DNA of 64,000 bases from Thermobispora bispora DSM 43833 (GTDB lineage Bacteria > Actinomycetota > Actinomycetes > Streptosporangiales > Streptosporangiaceae): assembly GCF_000092645.1 (NCBI RefSeq), contig NC_014165.1, positions 496,001 to 560,000 of the forward strand, given 5' to 3'. The position numbers and the translations under genes were made by a program. The notes below the pieces were generated by a model. That model searched no databases. It saw only the letters and a program-made list of their open reading frames with translations, and was not told the origin of the DNA. This document shows, piece by piece, positions 49,852-59,515 of this stretch; positions within the stretch are counted from its first letter, which is position 1, and each line of letters begins with the position of its first letter.

Positions 49852-50442
49852 CCGCCGCGACGGCCGGCCCAGGCGCGGGGCGGGCGGGCCCGGGCCGGCC
49901 GATGATCATCACGCCCCGCGCGGCGGGGCGCATCGGCTCGTCTCCCTCGCCGCGGAGCTCGCGGTACGGCGTGCCCACCCGGCCGGTGGCGGAGATGAGC
50001 GCCACGGCGAAGCCGGACCGCCGGCCGGATGCGGCGCGCCGGCGGGTGGCGCGCGCACGCGATCGTTGGGCTGCGCGCAGCCGATCGTGAGGCTTCGGTG
50101 GTGGGGCGGTCCCCGGTGCGTCGCGTGGCCCGCCCCACCGGGCCGGGCGTGGGCGAGGCGTGTTCCGAAGTCCCAGCCCCCGAACCAGGGCTTCGCCGGG
50201 GCCGCGTCCCGCGGGTCGCGGCCGCCTCGGTGTCCAAGGTTCATTTCTCCGCGGCGCGACCGGAGGTGCGCCGCGCCGAGTGAGGTTGGGTTCCCCGCGG
50301 CGGCCGGGGATGCCGGGATCCCCTGCGGCATCGCGGGTGGAGGTCAGGCGTCGCCGGCCGGAGAAGGCTCAGCCGGATGGCCTCGCCTCCGGGCCGTACC
50401 GGCGGGCCACCGGCGCCGGGCCGCCATCGCCCGTGAGCGGGC
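49852..50442. other. Intergenic region of 591 bp with one stem-loop
   Basis: Between the convergent gpm and phoU genes. A hairpin with stem GGCTGC/GCAGCC (50069-50082), extended by CGATCG arms (50060-50065 and 50082-50087), may end transcription. Other open frames are Arg/Ala/Pro-rich and lack start signals. No gene seen. Confidence 0.5.
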
Positions 50443-51099
50443 TCAGCCCGCGCCATCGGCGTCGCGGTCGCCGGTGGCCAGGTAGATCACGTCCTGGGCG
50501 ATCCGCACGGCGTGATCGGCGTACCGCTCGTAGTACCGGCCGATGAGCGTGACGTCGATCGCCGCCTCGACGCCGTGCGGCCAGTCCGCGGAGAGCAGGA
50601 CGCGGAAGAGCCGCCGGTGCAGCCGGTCCATCTCGTCGTCTTCCTTGACCAGCCGCCTGGCGAGATCCACATCGCGCGACTCGATCACGGAGGCGGTCTT
50701 GCTGATCAGATCCTCGGCGATCGCCCCCATCTCGGCGATGGTGTCCCGCACCTCGGCCGGGACCGCCGGCTCGGGATGGCGCATTCGCGCGATCTTGGCG
50801 ATGCGCTCCGCGTGATCGCCCATCCGCTCGAGATCCGCCGAGATGCGCAGAGCGGTGATCACGGTGCGCAGATCGACCGCCACGGGCTGCTGGGTGGCGA
50901 GCAGCAGCTGGATCGAGGAGTCGACCTCCGCGTAGCGCCGGTCGATCTCCGCATCGTCGGCGATCACGCTCTCCGCCAGCGCCAGGTCGGCGCCGAGCAG
51001 CGCCGTCGTCCCCCGGGACATGGCCGACCGCACGAACCTGCACATCTCGAGAAGGCGCGCGGTGAGGGCATTGAGCTCTTCGTGATAGGCGTCGCGCAT
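50443..51099 (-). CDS. phoU: PhoU phosphate-signalling protein
   Basis: This is a 218-residue protein with two three-helix PhoU repeats (LMRMGDHAERIAKIAR-type motif as LERMGDHAERIAKIAR near 91-106, and GRYYERYADHAVRIAQDVIY near 187-206). It signals phosphate status from the Pst system to PhoR and limits Pho activation. ATG 51099 lies 6 nt after TAGCGT (51111-51106), leaderless. A three-unit PHO box lies just upstream, so PhoP probably controls it. Confidence 0.95.
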   Translation of the reverse strand: MRDAYHEELNALTARLLEMCRFVRSAMSRGTTALLGADLALAESVIADDAEIDRRYAEVDSSIQLLLATQQPVAVDLRTVITALRISADLERMGDHAERIAKIARMRHPEPAVPAEVRDTIAEMGAIAEDLISKTASVIESRDVDLARRLVKEDDEMDRLHRRLFRVLLSADWPHGVEAAIDVTLIGRYYERYADHAVRIAQDVIYLATGDRDADGAG

Positions 51100-51117
51100 G
51101 CCGCCACGCTATTCAGG

Positions 51118-51150
51118 AAATGGTTAACGCCACCTGACCGCAATATGAAC
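51118..51150 (-). promoter_or_regulatory. PHO box: three 11-bp direct repeat units
   Basis: On the minus strand the units are GTTCATATTGC (51150-51140), GGTCAGGTGGC (51139-51129) and GTTAACCATTT (51128-51118). They match the Streptomyces PhoP direct-repeat-unit pattern, with a conserved GTTCA-type core and 11-bp period. The block covers the -35 region of phoU (its -10 is at 51106-51111) and lies upstream of phoRP on the other strand. Confidence 0.8.
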
Positions 51151-51221
51151 ATTTCCGGAAACGCGTGCGGGGCGCCATTTGCACGTGATGATCAGCGAAA
51201 AAGCGGCATAGCATGCTGAGA

Positions 51222-52388
51222 GTGAATGAGTTGCTGGCGAGCCTGGCGGCGATGGGCGGATTCCTCGTCGGCGCGTTCGTCATGCTCGCGATCGTCCGGA
51301 CCCTGGAGTTCAGCATGCGCCAGCGCGATCGGGGGGACGACCTGGCGCCGGGGGTCGCCTCCGTCCTCGCCGTCCTGCCATCCTCCGCCGTGGTGCTCGA
51401 CCGCGACGACCGCGTGCTCCGGGCGAGCCCGGCGGCACGCGCGTTCGGCCTGGTGCGCGGCGACACCCTGATGGCCGCCGAGCTCCTCGCCATGGCGCGG
51501 AAGGTCCGCCGGGACGGGGAGATCCGGGAGAGCGAGATCGAGACCAGGGGCGGCAGGTTCGGGCAGGACACCACGACCTTCGCGGTCCGGGTGGCCCCGC
51601 TCGGCACCGACGGGCAGGTGCTCGTCCTCGCCGAGGACCAGACCGAGCGGCAGCGGGTCGAGGCGGTCCGCCGGGACTTCGTGGCGAACGTCAGCCACGA
51701 GCTGAAGACCCCGGTCGGCGCGCTCAGCCTGCTCGCGGAGACGGTCATGGCGGCGGCCGACGACCCCGAGGCGGTGCGGCGCTTCGCCGGCCGGATGCAG
51801 CACGAGGCGGCTCGCCTCACCAACCTCATCCAGGACCTGATCACGCTCTCCCGGATCCAGGGCGGGGAGCCCATCCCCTCACCGGCCCCGGTCCTGGTCG
51901 ACGACGTCATCCGGGAGGCGATCGACCGGTGCAACACCAAGGCCTCGGCCAAGGGCATTCAGCTCGTCACCGCCGGTGCCCAGGGCCTGCAGGTGTGGGG
52001 CGACGATGACCTGCTGGTCACCGCGCTCCGCAACCTGATCGACAACGCCATCGCGTACAGCCCCGAGAAGACCCGGGTCGTGGTGAGCTCCCGGTCCGCG
52101 CACGGGCACGTGGAGGTGAGCGTGGCGGACCAGGGCATCGGCATCCCCGAGGAGGCCCAGCAGCGCATCTTCGAGCGGTTCTTCCGGGTGGACGCCGCCC
52201 GGTCGCGGGCCACCGGCGGCACCGGGCTCGGGCTCGCGATCGTCAAGCACGTCGCCGTCGCGCACGGCGGCGAGGTCACGGTGTGGAGCAAGGAAGGCTC
52301 CGGATCGACGTTCACCCTCCGGCTCCCGGCGTACGCCGGTGAGCCCGCCTCATCCCGAACCGACACCCCTGTGGAGGCCGCTCAGTGA
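51222..52388 (+). CDS. phoR: Phosphate sensor histidine kinase PhoR (SenX3-like)
   Basis: This is a kinase of about 388 residues with one hydrophobic N-terminal segment (about 8-28), a PAS-like domain (about 45-140), HisKA with His159 (FVANVSHELKTPVGALSLL) and HATPase (NLIDNAIAYSP, DQGIGIP, GGTGLGLAIVKH). The start GTG 51222 lies 7 nt after TAGCAT (51209-51214). ATG 51213 is created by the hexamer and is probably false. It overlaps phoP by GTGA. With phoU divergent, this is the standard actinomycete phosphate-starvation module. Confidence 0.95.
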   Translation: MNELLASLAAMGGFLVGAFVMLAIVRTLEFSMRQRDRGDDLAPGVASVLAVLPSSAVVLDRDDRVLRASPAARAFGLVRGDTLMAAELLAMARKVRRDGEIRESEIETRGGRFGQDTTTFAVRVAPLGTDGQVLVLAEDQTERQRVEAVRRDFVANVSHELKTPVGALSLLAETVMAAADDPEAVRRFAGRMQHEAARLTNLIQDLITLSRIQGGEPIPSPAPVLVDDVIREAIDRCNTKASAKGIQLVTAGAQGLQVWGDDDLLVTALRNLIDNAIAYSPEKTRVVVSSRSAHGHVEVSVADQGIGIPEEAQQRIFERFFRVDAARSRATGGTGLGLAIVKHVAVAHGGEVTVWSKEGSGSTFTLRLPAYAGEPASSRTDTPVEAAQ

Positions 52389-53074
52389 CCCGCGTGCTCG
52401 TCGTCGAGGACGAAGAGTCGTTCTCCGACGCCTTGTCGTACATGCTGCGCAAAGAGGGGTTCGAGGTCGCGGTCGCGGCCAGCGGACCCGAGGCGCTGGA
52501 GGTCTTCGACCGCGAGGGCGCCGACCTCGTCCTGCTCGATCTCATGCTCCCGGGCCTGCCGGGGACCGAGGTGTGCCGCTCGCTCCGGCAGAGGTCGAAG
52601 GTACCGGTGATCATGCTCACCGCGAAGGACAGCGAGATCGACAAGATCGTGGGCCTGGAGCTCGGCGCGGACGACTATGTGACGAAGCCGTTCTCCTCCC
52701 GGGAGCTGGTGGCGCGGATCCGCGCCGTGCTCCGCCGCCGGGGCGACGCCGAGGAGCCCTCGTCCTCGGTGCTCGCGGCCGGTCCGGTCCGGATGGACGT
52801 CGACCGGCACGTGGTGACCGTGCGCGGGGAGAAGGTCCAGCTCCCGCTGAAGGAGTTCGAGCTGCTCGAGGTGCTGCTCCGCAACGCCGGGCGGGTGCTC
52901 ACCCGCGGCCAGCTCATCGACCGGGTCTGGGGCGCCGACTACGTGGGCGACACCAAGACGCTCGACGTGCACATCAAGCGGCTGCGGGCCAAGATCGAGC
53001 CCGATCCGTCCAAGCCCCGGTACATCCTCACCGTCCGCGGCCTGGGCTACAAGTTCGAGACCGCGGAGAACTGA
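52385..53074 (+). CDS. phoP: Response regulator PhoP (RegX3-like)
   Basis: This is a 229-residue OmpR-family regulator. The receiver acceptor is Asp52 in LVLLDLMLPGLPGTE. The C-terminal winged helix contains LPLKEFELLEVLLRNAGRVL and TLDVHIKRLRAKIEPDPSKP. It binds PHO boxes like the one at 51118-51150. GTG 52385 overlaps the end of phoR. The stop codon is within a 22-bp tandem duplication. Confidence 0.96.
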   Translation: MTRVLVVEDEESFSDALSYMLRKEGFEVAVAASGPEALEVFDREGADLVLLDLMLPGLPGTEVCRSLRQRSKVPVIMLTAKDSEIDKIVGLELGADDYVTKPFSSRELVARIRAVLRRRGDAEEPSSSVLAAGPVRMDVDRHVVTVRGEKVQLPLKEFELLEVLLRNAGRVLTRGQLIDRVWGADYVGDTKTLDVHIKRLRAKIEPDPSKPRYILTVRGLGYKFETAEN

Positions 53075-53106
53075 CCCCGGAAACGCGGAGAACCGACCCC
53101 GGAAAC
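53063..53106 (+). repeat. 22-bp tandem duplication spanning the phoP stop codon
   Basis: Copies 53063-53084 and 53085-53106 differ only at the T of the TGA stop (C in the second copy). Confidence 0.93.
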
Positions 53107-53170
53107 GATGAGGGGCGTACGGCGGTGCCGTACGCCCCAGGCCGTTCAGATCTCGCCGCCCGGTGCGGCC

Positions 53171-53779
53171 TCACGGCTCGGTGGTCGGGGAAGGCGAGGG
53201 CTCCGGGGTCTCCGTCGGGGTGGCCGCGGTCTCGGTCGGCTGGGGCGCCGGCGGGAGCGTGGCGAACTCACGGCTGCGCGTCACGACCGGCACGGTGAGC
53301 GGGATCTCGCCGGCGTTCTGGAACTGCAGCCTGAGCTGGATGTACTCACCGCCCCGCAGCGGCTGCTTCAGACCCTGCAGCAGCGCCCCGGTCGTCCGGG
53401 CGAGCCCCTCCGAGGTCACCTGGACCGGGCCGGGCAGCGTGACCTGCGTGGCCTTCTGCTCGTCAGGGGTGACCGCGGTCAGGGTGTCCGTGCCCCCGCT
53501 GGTGGTGAGGGTGAGGTAGAGCGGAGCCGAGCCGCCGGCCGCGATCTGCGCCCCCGAGTCGGGCCCGAGGATGAAGGCCTGGGGCACCTGGATGCCCTTC
53601 ACTTCGTACGGATTGCTGAACGGTCCGTCGGACTCGGCGCTAATCAGGACACCGGCCTCGGTGGGAGCGTACGGTTTGTTGGTGTTGGCGGTGAAACCGG
53701 CGCCACACGCGGCCAGGGCAGGGATGACGGCGGCGAGAAGCGCTCCTGCGGCGATCGCCCTGCGTCTGCTGCTGGTCAC
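53171..53779 (-). CDS. PCu(A)C-like lipoprotein lacking the usual copper ligands
   Basis: This is a 202-residue lipoprotein with signal RRRAIAAGALLAAVIPALAA and lipobox Cys (LAAC). The mature domain aligns in outline with PCuAC/DUF461 copper chaperones: LYLTLTTSGGTDTL, then LLQGLKQPLRGGEYIQLRLQ and FQNAGEIPLTVPV. The Met/His copper ligands of that family are missing, so it may have another ligand. The C terminus is Pro/Thr/Glu-rich. GTG 53779 has an AAGGAGA site upstream. It is between phoP and carD, facing away from carD. Confidence 0.78.
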   Translation of the reverse strand: MTSSRRRAIAAGALLAAVIPALAACGAGFTANTNKPYAPTEAGVLISAESDGPFSNPYEVKGIQVPQAFILGPDSGAQIAAGGSAPLYLTLTTSGGTDTLTAVTPDEQKATQVTLPGPVQVTSEGLARTTGALLQGLKQPLRGGEYIQLRLQFQNAGEIPLTVPVVTRSREFATLPPAPQPTETAATPTETPEPSPSPTTEP

Positions 53780-54016
53780 GGTGCAAGTCTCCTTGGTACG
53801 CACGTAGATGGGCAGCACACACCTTATCCACGCCCACGGGAGGTCTGGTGGGCGCTCCCCGCCGGTACGGCGGTCGCGCCCCGGGTTGACAGCGGTGCAG
53901 GTCACGCCATGTACCGAAATGCCGGTTCACATCGTTGACGGCCTGTCAAGACCCAAAACGCGGCTTTGACCTGCAGTTATGTTCCTTTCACTGTTCCGGG
54001 GGGCGCGAGGCGCGTG

Positions 54017-54030
54017 GTACTCTCGAGTAC
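54017..54030. promoter_or_regulatory. GTACTC-TC-GAGTAC palindrome ahead of carD
   Basis: A 6-bp palindrome with 2-nt centre lies 22 nt upstream of the carD ATG, and GTACTC recurs at 54041-54046. Could be an operator or part of the promoter (TACTCT at 54018-54023). Confidence 0.35.
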
Positions 54031-54051
54031 AGCGGAAGGGGTACTCGTCAC

Positions 54052-54543
54052 ATGACTTTCAAGGTCGGCGACACGGTCGTCTACCCCCACCATGGGGCTG
54101 CTCGCATTGAGGCCATCACCACCCGCACCATCAACGGTCAGGAGAAGACCTACTTGGTGCTGAAGGTCGACAAGGGCGACCTTACCGTGCAGGTTCCCGC
54201 GGAGAACGCAGAACTCGTCGGGGTGCGCGATGTCGTGGGCCAGGAGGGCCTCGAGCGCGTCTTCGACGTGCTGCGGATGCCGCACACGGAGGAACCGACC
54301 AACTGGTCGCGGCGCTACAAGGCCAACCTTGAGAAGCTGGCGTCCGGTGACGTCAACAAGGTGGCCGAGGTCGTCCGTGACCTGTACCGGCGGGACAAGG
54401 AGCGCGGCCTCTCGGCCGGTGAGAAGCGAATGCTCGCTAAGGCGCGGCAGATCCTGGTGAGCGAGCTGGCGCTGGCCGAGAACACCAACGAGGACAAGGC
54501 CGAGGCCCTGCTCGACGAGGTGCTGAACTCGGCGAGGTGCTGA
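54052..54543 (+). CDS. carD: CarD-family RNA polymerase-binding regulator
   Basis: This is a 163-residue essential actinobacterial transcription factor that stabilises open complexes at rRNA and other promoters. The N-terminal RNAP-interaction domain is [20 protein letters not shown] and the C-terminal DNA-binding helices contain [17 protein letters not shown] with the conserved Trp. It has normal length. A GGAAGGGG site lies about 11 nt upstream. Followed after 25 nt by ispF. Confidence 0.96.
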   Translation: MTFKVGDTVVYPHHGAARIEAITTRTINGQEKTYLVLKVDKGDLTVQVPAENAELVGVRDVVGQEGLERVFDVLRMPHTEEPTNWSRRYKANLEKLASGDVNKVAEVVRDLYRRDKERGLSAGEKRMLAKARQILVSELALAENTNEDKAEALLDEVLNSARC

Positions 54544-54568
54544 TCTCCTGAACGCGACGGCACCACGG

Positions 54569-55030
54569 GTGGGTATCGGAGTCGATGTCCATCCGTTCTC
54601 TCCCGGAAGAGAGCTCTACCTCGCCGGTCTGCACTGGCCGGGTGAGCCCGGACTGGCCGGTCACTCCGATGGGGATGCGGCGGCACACGCGTGCTGTGAC
54701 GCCCTCCTCTCCGCCGCGGGACTCGGCGACCTCGGCGGATTGTTCGGTACGGCCGACCCACGCTGGGCGGGGGCGTCCGGTGCCGTGCTCCTGGAGGAGA
54801 CGGCCCGGAGAGTGCGAGCCGCCGGATTCGAGATCGGCAATCTGGCGGTCCAGATCATCGGCAACCGCCCTAAGGTGGCGCCACGCCGTGCCGAGGCGGA
54901 GAAGGCCCTGGGCGCGGCCGCCGGTGCACCGGTGAGCGTGGCCGCGACCACCACGGACGGCCTTGGCTTGACGGGAAGGGGCGAGGGCATCGCGGCGATC
55001 GCCACCGCCATCGTCTTCCCCCGGTCTTAA
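54569..55030 (+). CDS. ispF: 2-C-methyl-D-erythritol 2,4-cyclodiphosphate synthase
   Basis: This is a 153-residue enzyme of the MEP isoprenoid pathway. Metal-binding GVDVHPF, the [15 protein letters not shown] segment, DLGGLFG and the [13 protein letters not shown] signature are all visible. It lacks a separate ispD next to it: the usual actinobacterial order is carD-ispD-ispF-cysS-rlmB. GTG 54569 gives the standard N terminus. No good ribosome site is seen, so translation may depend on carD. Confidence 0.93.
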   Translation: MGIGVDVHPFSPGRELYLAGLHWPGEPGLAGHSDGDAAAHACCDALLSAAGLGDLGGLFGTADPRWAGASGAVLLEETARRVRAAGFEIGNLAVQIIGNRPKVAPRRAEAEKALGAAAGAPVSVAATTTDGLGLTGRGEGIAAIATAIVFPRS

Positions 55031-55229
55031 GGACCTAACCGCATACGTCAACCGCATCAACGCCTGGGTGTCCTCTTAAGGCGTGAGGCGGCGGCTCAAC
55101 GAGGCGCGGGACGAGCCGTCGCCTCTTTTCTTTTTCCCGGTTTCTCCTCTCCCATCGGCATATTTCCCGGGCTGGGGGTACATCCACACCGCGGCCCTCA
55201 GGGGCGCCCCTGCAGACCGGGAGGTCGAG

Positions 55230-55505
55230 ATGACGGCGATTATCGGCGCGATCATCATAGGCGCCATCGTTGGCGTGATCGCGCGCTTGCTGCTGCCGGG
55301 TAAGCAGCAGATCACCTGGGTGTGGACGATCGCCATCGGCATCGTCGCCGCCCTGATCGGCACCGCCCTCGCTCAGGTCATGGGCGTGGCGACGACCCCT
55401 GGCATCGACTGGATCGAGCTCTTCATGCAGATCCTGCTCGCGGTCGTGGGTGTCGCCCTGTTCAGCGGAATCCGGGGCCGGAGCCGGGGCAGGTCACGCG
55501 TCTAA
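55230..55505 (+). CDS. GlsB/YeaQ/YmgE-family small membrane protein
   Basis: This 91-residue protein has three hydrophobic helices (AIIGAIIIGAIVGVIARLLL, WTIAIGIVAALIGTALA, LFMQILLAVVGVALFSGI) with the family's GxIARLLLPG motif. It ends in a basic tail. GGGAGG lies about 6 nt upstream of ATG 55230. Members are linked to general or acid stress, but the function is unproven. Confidence 0.88.
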   Translation: MTAIIGAIIIGAIVGVIARLLLPGKQQITWVWTIAIGIVAALIGTALAQVMGVATTPGIDWIELFMQILLAVVGVALFSGIRGRSRGRSRV

Positions 55506-55522
55506 CCGGCAGTGACGGGTGT

Positions 55523-55549
55523 CCGGCGGGCAAGCGTCCGCCGGGCTTT
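55523..55549 (+). terminator. Hairpin terminator after the GlsB-type gene
   Basis: CCGGCGG (55523-55529) and CCGCCGG (55538-55544) form a stem followed by GCTTTCG, 20 nt after the stop codon. Confidence 0.6.
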
Positions 55550-55881
55550 CGTATGTGAGCGGGTCACGCGGATCCGGGCGGCCGGCGATGCCGGCCCGCC
55601 CGGTCACGGCGGCACGCACCCCGGACGCCCGGCGGTCGTCGAAGCGGTGCTCGGCGCCAGGGCGGCCCAGAACGAGCCGATGGTCACGGCCTGGCAGGCC
55701 TCGGCGGACGCGGGCGTCGTGCGGCGTCGCCCGGCGGCCCGGCACATCCGAGACCCGCAGGGGACGCCCCCCGAAGACCTGGCCGGCCGGCCCAGGAGAC
55801 CCGGTCGCCCGGCACACCGGCTTCGGCGACCTTCTGACGGACCGGCCCCGGTTCACCACCAGCCAAGCCGCCCGCGACGGC
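55550..55881. other. Intergenic region, no gene seen
   Basis: About 330 bp between the terminator of the GlsB-type gene and the convergent DUF2637 gene. Open frames here are continuations of noise frames opposite the DUF2637 tail. No motif recognised. Confidence 0.45.
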
Positions 55882-57465
55882 TCAGCGGGGCGGCCGGGGC
55901 GTGCTCCGCATCCGGCCCGAGGGCGGCTGGAGCGGGACCGTGGGCTCTGCGGAGGAGTCCTCGGGCTGTGCGCCGGGTTCTTCGGTGGCGGGCTGCGCCG
56001 CCTGCTCCGCCTTGGCGGCCCGTCCCCGGCGGGGCCTCCGGACCGGCTGGGTGTCCTCTGCCTCGGGCTGCGCCGGTGCGCCGCCGGTCTCCGGATCCGC
56101 GGCCGAACCGGACGCGGTCTCAGCCCTCGCGGACGGGGATGCCGCCGGCTCCGTGGACGAGGCCGGTGCCGACGGGGAGGCATCGGCCGTGGCCTGCTCC
56201 GCGGCCTCCTGGGACCGCTTCGGGTAGACGAGCACGTCGCCCTTGGGCGGGCGCCTGAGGTCGCCCCAGCGGAGCGGCCGGGTACGCCCGGGCGCCTGGG
56301 CCGGATCCGGCTCCGGGGCCTCGGCGGCGGCCTCCGGGGCTTCGGCGGCGGCCGCAGACCGGCGCGCCCTCGCGGACCGTGCCCTCGCAGACCCCGTGTC
56401 GGACCCGTCCTCGCGGCGATCCCCGCCGGCCGGCTGAGCCTCCGCCTCGGGCGCCTGCGGGGATTCCGGTTGAGGCGCGGTCCGGGCCGCGCTCTCGGCC
56501 GGCTCGGCGGCCTCGGGCTCGGGTGACGGCGTGCCCGCATCCGCCACGGGGGCGGTGGCCGGGGCCGGCTCCGCACCGGGCGTGGCGGCGTCGTGCGGCT
56601 CCTGCCGGCCGGGGGAGGCCGTGCCGGTCTCCGCCGCCGGGTCCGCCGGGGCCGGGCTCTCCGCGCCGGACGGCTCGTGGGAAGGGGGCTCCGTGGCGTC
56701 CGGGCCGCCGGCGGGCCGGTCCGGGGGCTCGGCCGCGGCGTGCTCGTCTCCGGAGGGCTCTGAAGCGGCGAGGGCGGTGCCGGAGGCGGTGGGCTCATCC
56801 GCCTGCGCCGCCGGCCGTACCTCTGCCGTCTCGGCGTCCGCGGTGCGGTCGCCGGCCGGTCCCTGCGCGTCTCCGGCGTCCCGCGCCTGCGGGCCGGCCT
56901 GCCGTACCTCTGCGGGCGGCTCGGCGGGCTCCGGCCGCGCGGGCTCGAACGGCAACAGGTCGTCGGCGCCGGCCGTACCGTCCGGCTCGACCCGGTTCGC
57001 CCGCGCGTGCGCGAGCAGGAGCAGCAGCAGCCATAAGCCGATCGCGAGCATCACCCACGGCAGGAGCGCGATCACGATCGAGGCGGTGTGGGGGTCGAGG
57101 GTGAGGCCGGCCGCCATGGTGCTCGTCGTCGCGGCGGCCGCGACCAGCAGCACGCACAGGACGAACCCCGCCTGGAACAGCAGCAGCCGGGACCCGCCGC
57201 GCACCAGTGGCAGGGTCAGCAGCGCCACGGCGAGGAGGACGTCGAACGCCGCGGGGTAGAGGGCCGCGAGCTCGGCCGGGGCGCCCCCGGCCAGGGCGAA
57301 CGCGCGCAGGTCGTCGAAGGAGAGCGCGCAGGCCGCCACGGTCAGCGCGGCCAGGGCGAGGGAGGCGGCGCCGATCGCGAGGCGCCGCAGCACCGTTGCG
57401 AACGCGGACGGCCGGCGTGCGGGGGGTTCGGCGACGCCGGGTCGAGCGGGGGGGATGGCGTCCAT
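55882..57465 (-). CDS. DUF2637-type membrane protein with long disordered tail
   Basis: This is a 527-residue protein. The N-terminal third has four hydrophobic helices (LRRLAIGAASLALAALTVAA, YPAAFDVLLAVALLTLPLV, LFQAGFVLCVLLVAAAATTS, IVIALLPWVMLAIGLWLLLL) with the DUF2637 pattern. The remaining 350 residues are Ala/Pro/Glu-rich and low in complexity, with one recognisable short island GRTRPLRWGDLRRPPKGDVL. The DUF is common in actinobacteria and on their plasmids, near transfer genes. A TAGGCT hexamer lies 9 nt before ATG 57465. Function unknown. Confidence 0.8.
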   Translation of the reverse strand: MDAIPPARPGVAEPPARRPSAFATVLRRLAIGAASLALAALTVAACALSFDDLRAFALAGGAPAELAALYPAAFDVLLAVALLTLPLVRGGSRLLLFQAGFVLCVLLVAAAATTSTMAAGLTLDPHTASIVIALLPWVMLAIGLWLLLLLLAHARANRVEPDGTAGADDLLPFEPARPEPAEPPAEVRQAGPQARDAGDAQGPAGDRTADAETAEVRPAAQADEPTASGTALAASEPSGDEHAAAEPPDRPAGGPDATEPPSHEPSGAESPAPADPAAETGTASPGRQEPHDAATPGAEPAPATAPVADAGTPSPEPEAAEPAESAARTAPQPESPQAPEAEAQPAGGDRREDGSDTGSARARSARARRSAAAAEAPEAAAEAPEPDPAQAPGRTRPLRWGDLRRPPKGDVLVYPKRSQEAAEQATADASPSAPASSTEPAASPSARAETASGSAADPETGGAPAQPEAEDTQPVRRPRRGRAAKAEQAAQPATEEPGAQPEDSSAEPTVPLQPPSGRMRSTPRPPR

Positions 57466-57597
57466 GACGATGGGAGCCTACAGAATCGGACCGATAGATC
57501 CAGCGTTCCCAAGACACCGGATGCGCCGATGACCCGGGCGAGGCCTTCGGGGCGGTGGCATGATCGGGCTTGTCGGCGCCGATCAGAGGGAGGAACG

Positions 57598-57975
57598 TTG
57601 CTGCCGGACTCCGCCCGTGAGCTCTTCGACGGTGTCAACCACGCGACCGTCGCGTGCCTCAACCCGGACGGCTCGCCGCACACCTCGGTGGTCTGGGTGA
57701 AGACGGACGGCGGCGACATCCTCTTCTCCACGGTGAAGGGCCGCCGCAAGCACCGGAACATCCTCCGGGACCCGCGCGTGTCGATCCTCGTCATGGACTC
57801 CGGGAATCCGTATCGGTACGCCGAGGTCCGCGGAATCGCGACCATGATCGACGATCCGGAGGCGGATCTGATTCAGGAGCTTTCCCGCAAGTACACGGGC
57901 CGGCCGTGGGATGTCCACCCGGACGGCGAGCGGGTAATCGTGCGAATCACGCCGAAAAAGGTATTCGTGCGTTGA
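57598..57975 (+). CDS. PPOX-class F420-dependent enzyme-like protein
   Basis: This 125-residue split-barrel flavin/F420-binding protein of the pyridoxamine 5'-phosphate oxidase-like family has NHATVACLNPDGSPHTSVVW, KGRRKHRNILRDPRVSILVM and the C-terminal RVIVRITPKKVFV typical of F420-binding members (TIGR03618-like). It starts at a rare TTG (57598) with a GGGAGG site 4-9 nt upstream. The substrate is unknown. Confidence 0.87.
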   Translation: MLPDSARELFDGVNHATVACLNPDGSPHTSVVWVKTDGGDILFSTVKGRRKHRNILRDPRVSILVMDSGNPYRYAEVRGIATMIDDPEADLIQELSRKYTGRPWDVHPDGERVIVRITPKKVFVR

Positions 57976-58085
57976 GTGGTGCCGATGGGCAGGTCGAGGG
58001 CTCCCGGGGTGGTGTGACGCGGCCCCGGACGCCAGCCGTCCGGGTCATGACTCCACAAGTAGGCCTGTCCTGTGCGAATAGGCAT

Positions 58086-58098
58086 TAGCCTTGCCTTT
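58086..58098 (+). promoter_or_regulatory. Leaderless promoter of cysS
   Basis: TAGCCT plus a 7-nt spacer ahead of GTG. It matches the dcd promoter at 16 of 18 positions across hexamer, spacer and start codon. Confidence 0.65.
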
Positions 58099-59493
<1,395 letters not shown>

Positions 59494-59515
59494 CGCCGGC
59501 CGTAGGCTAGGTCCC

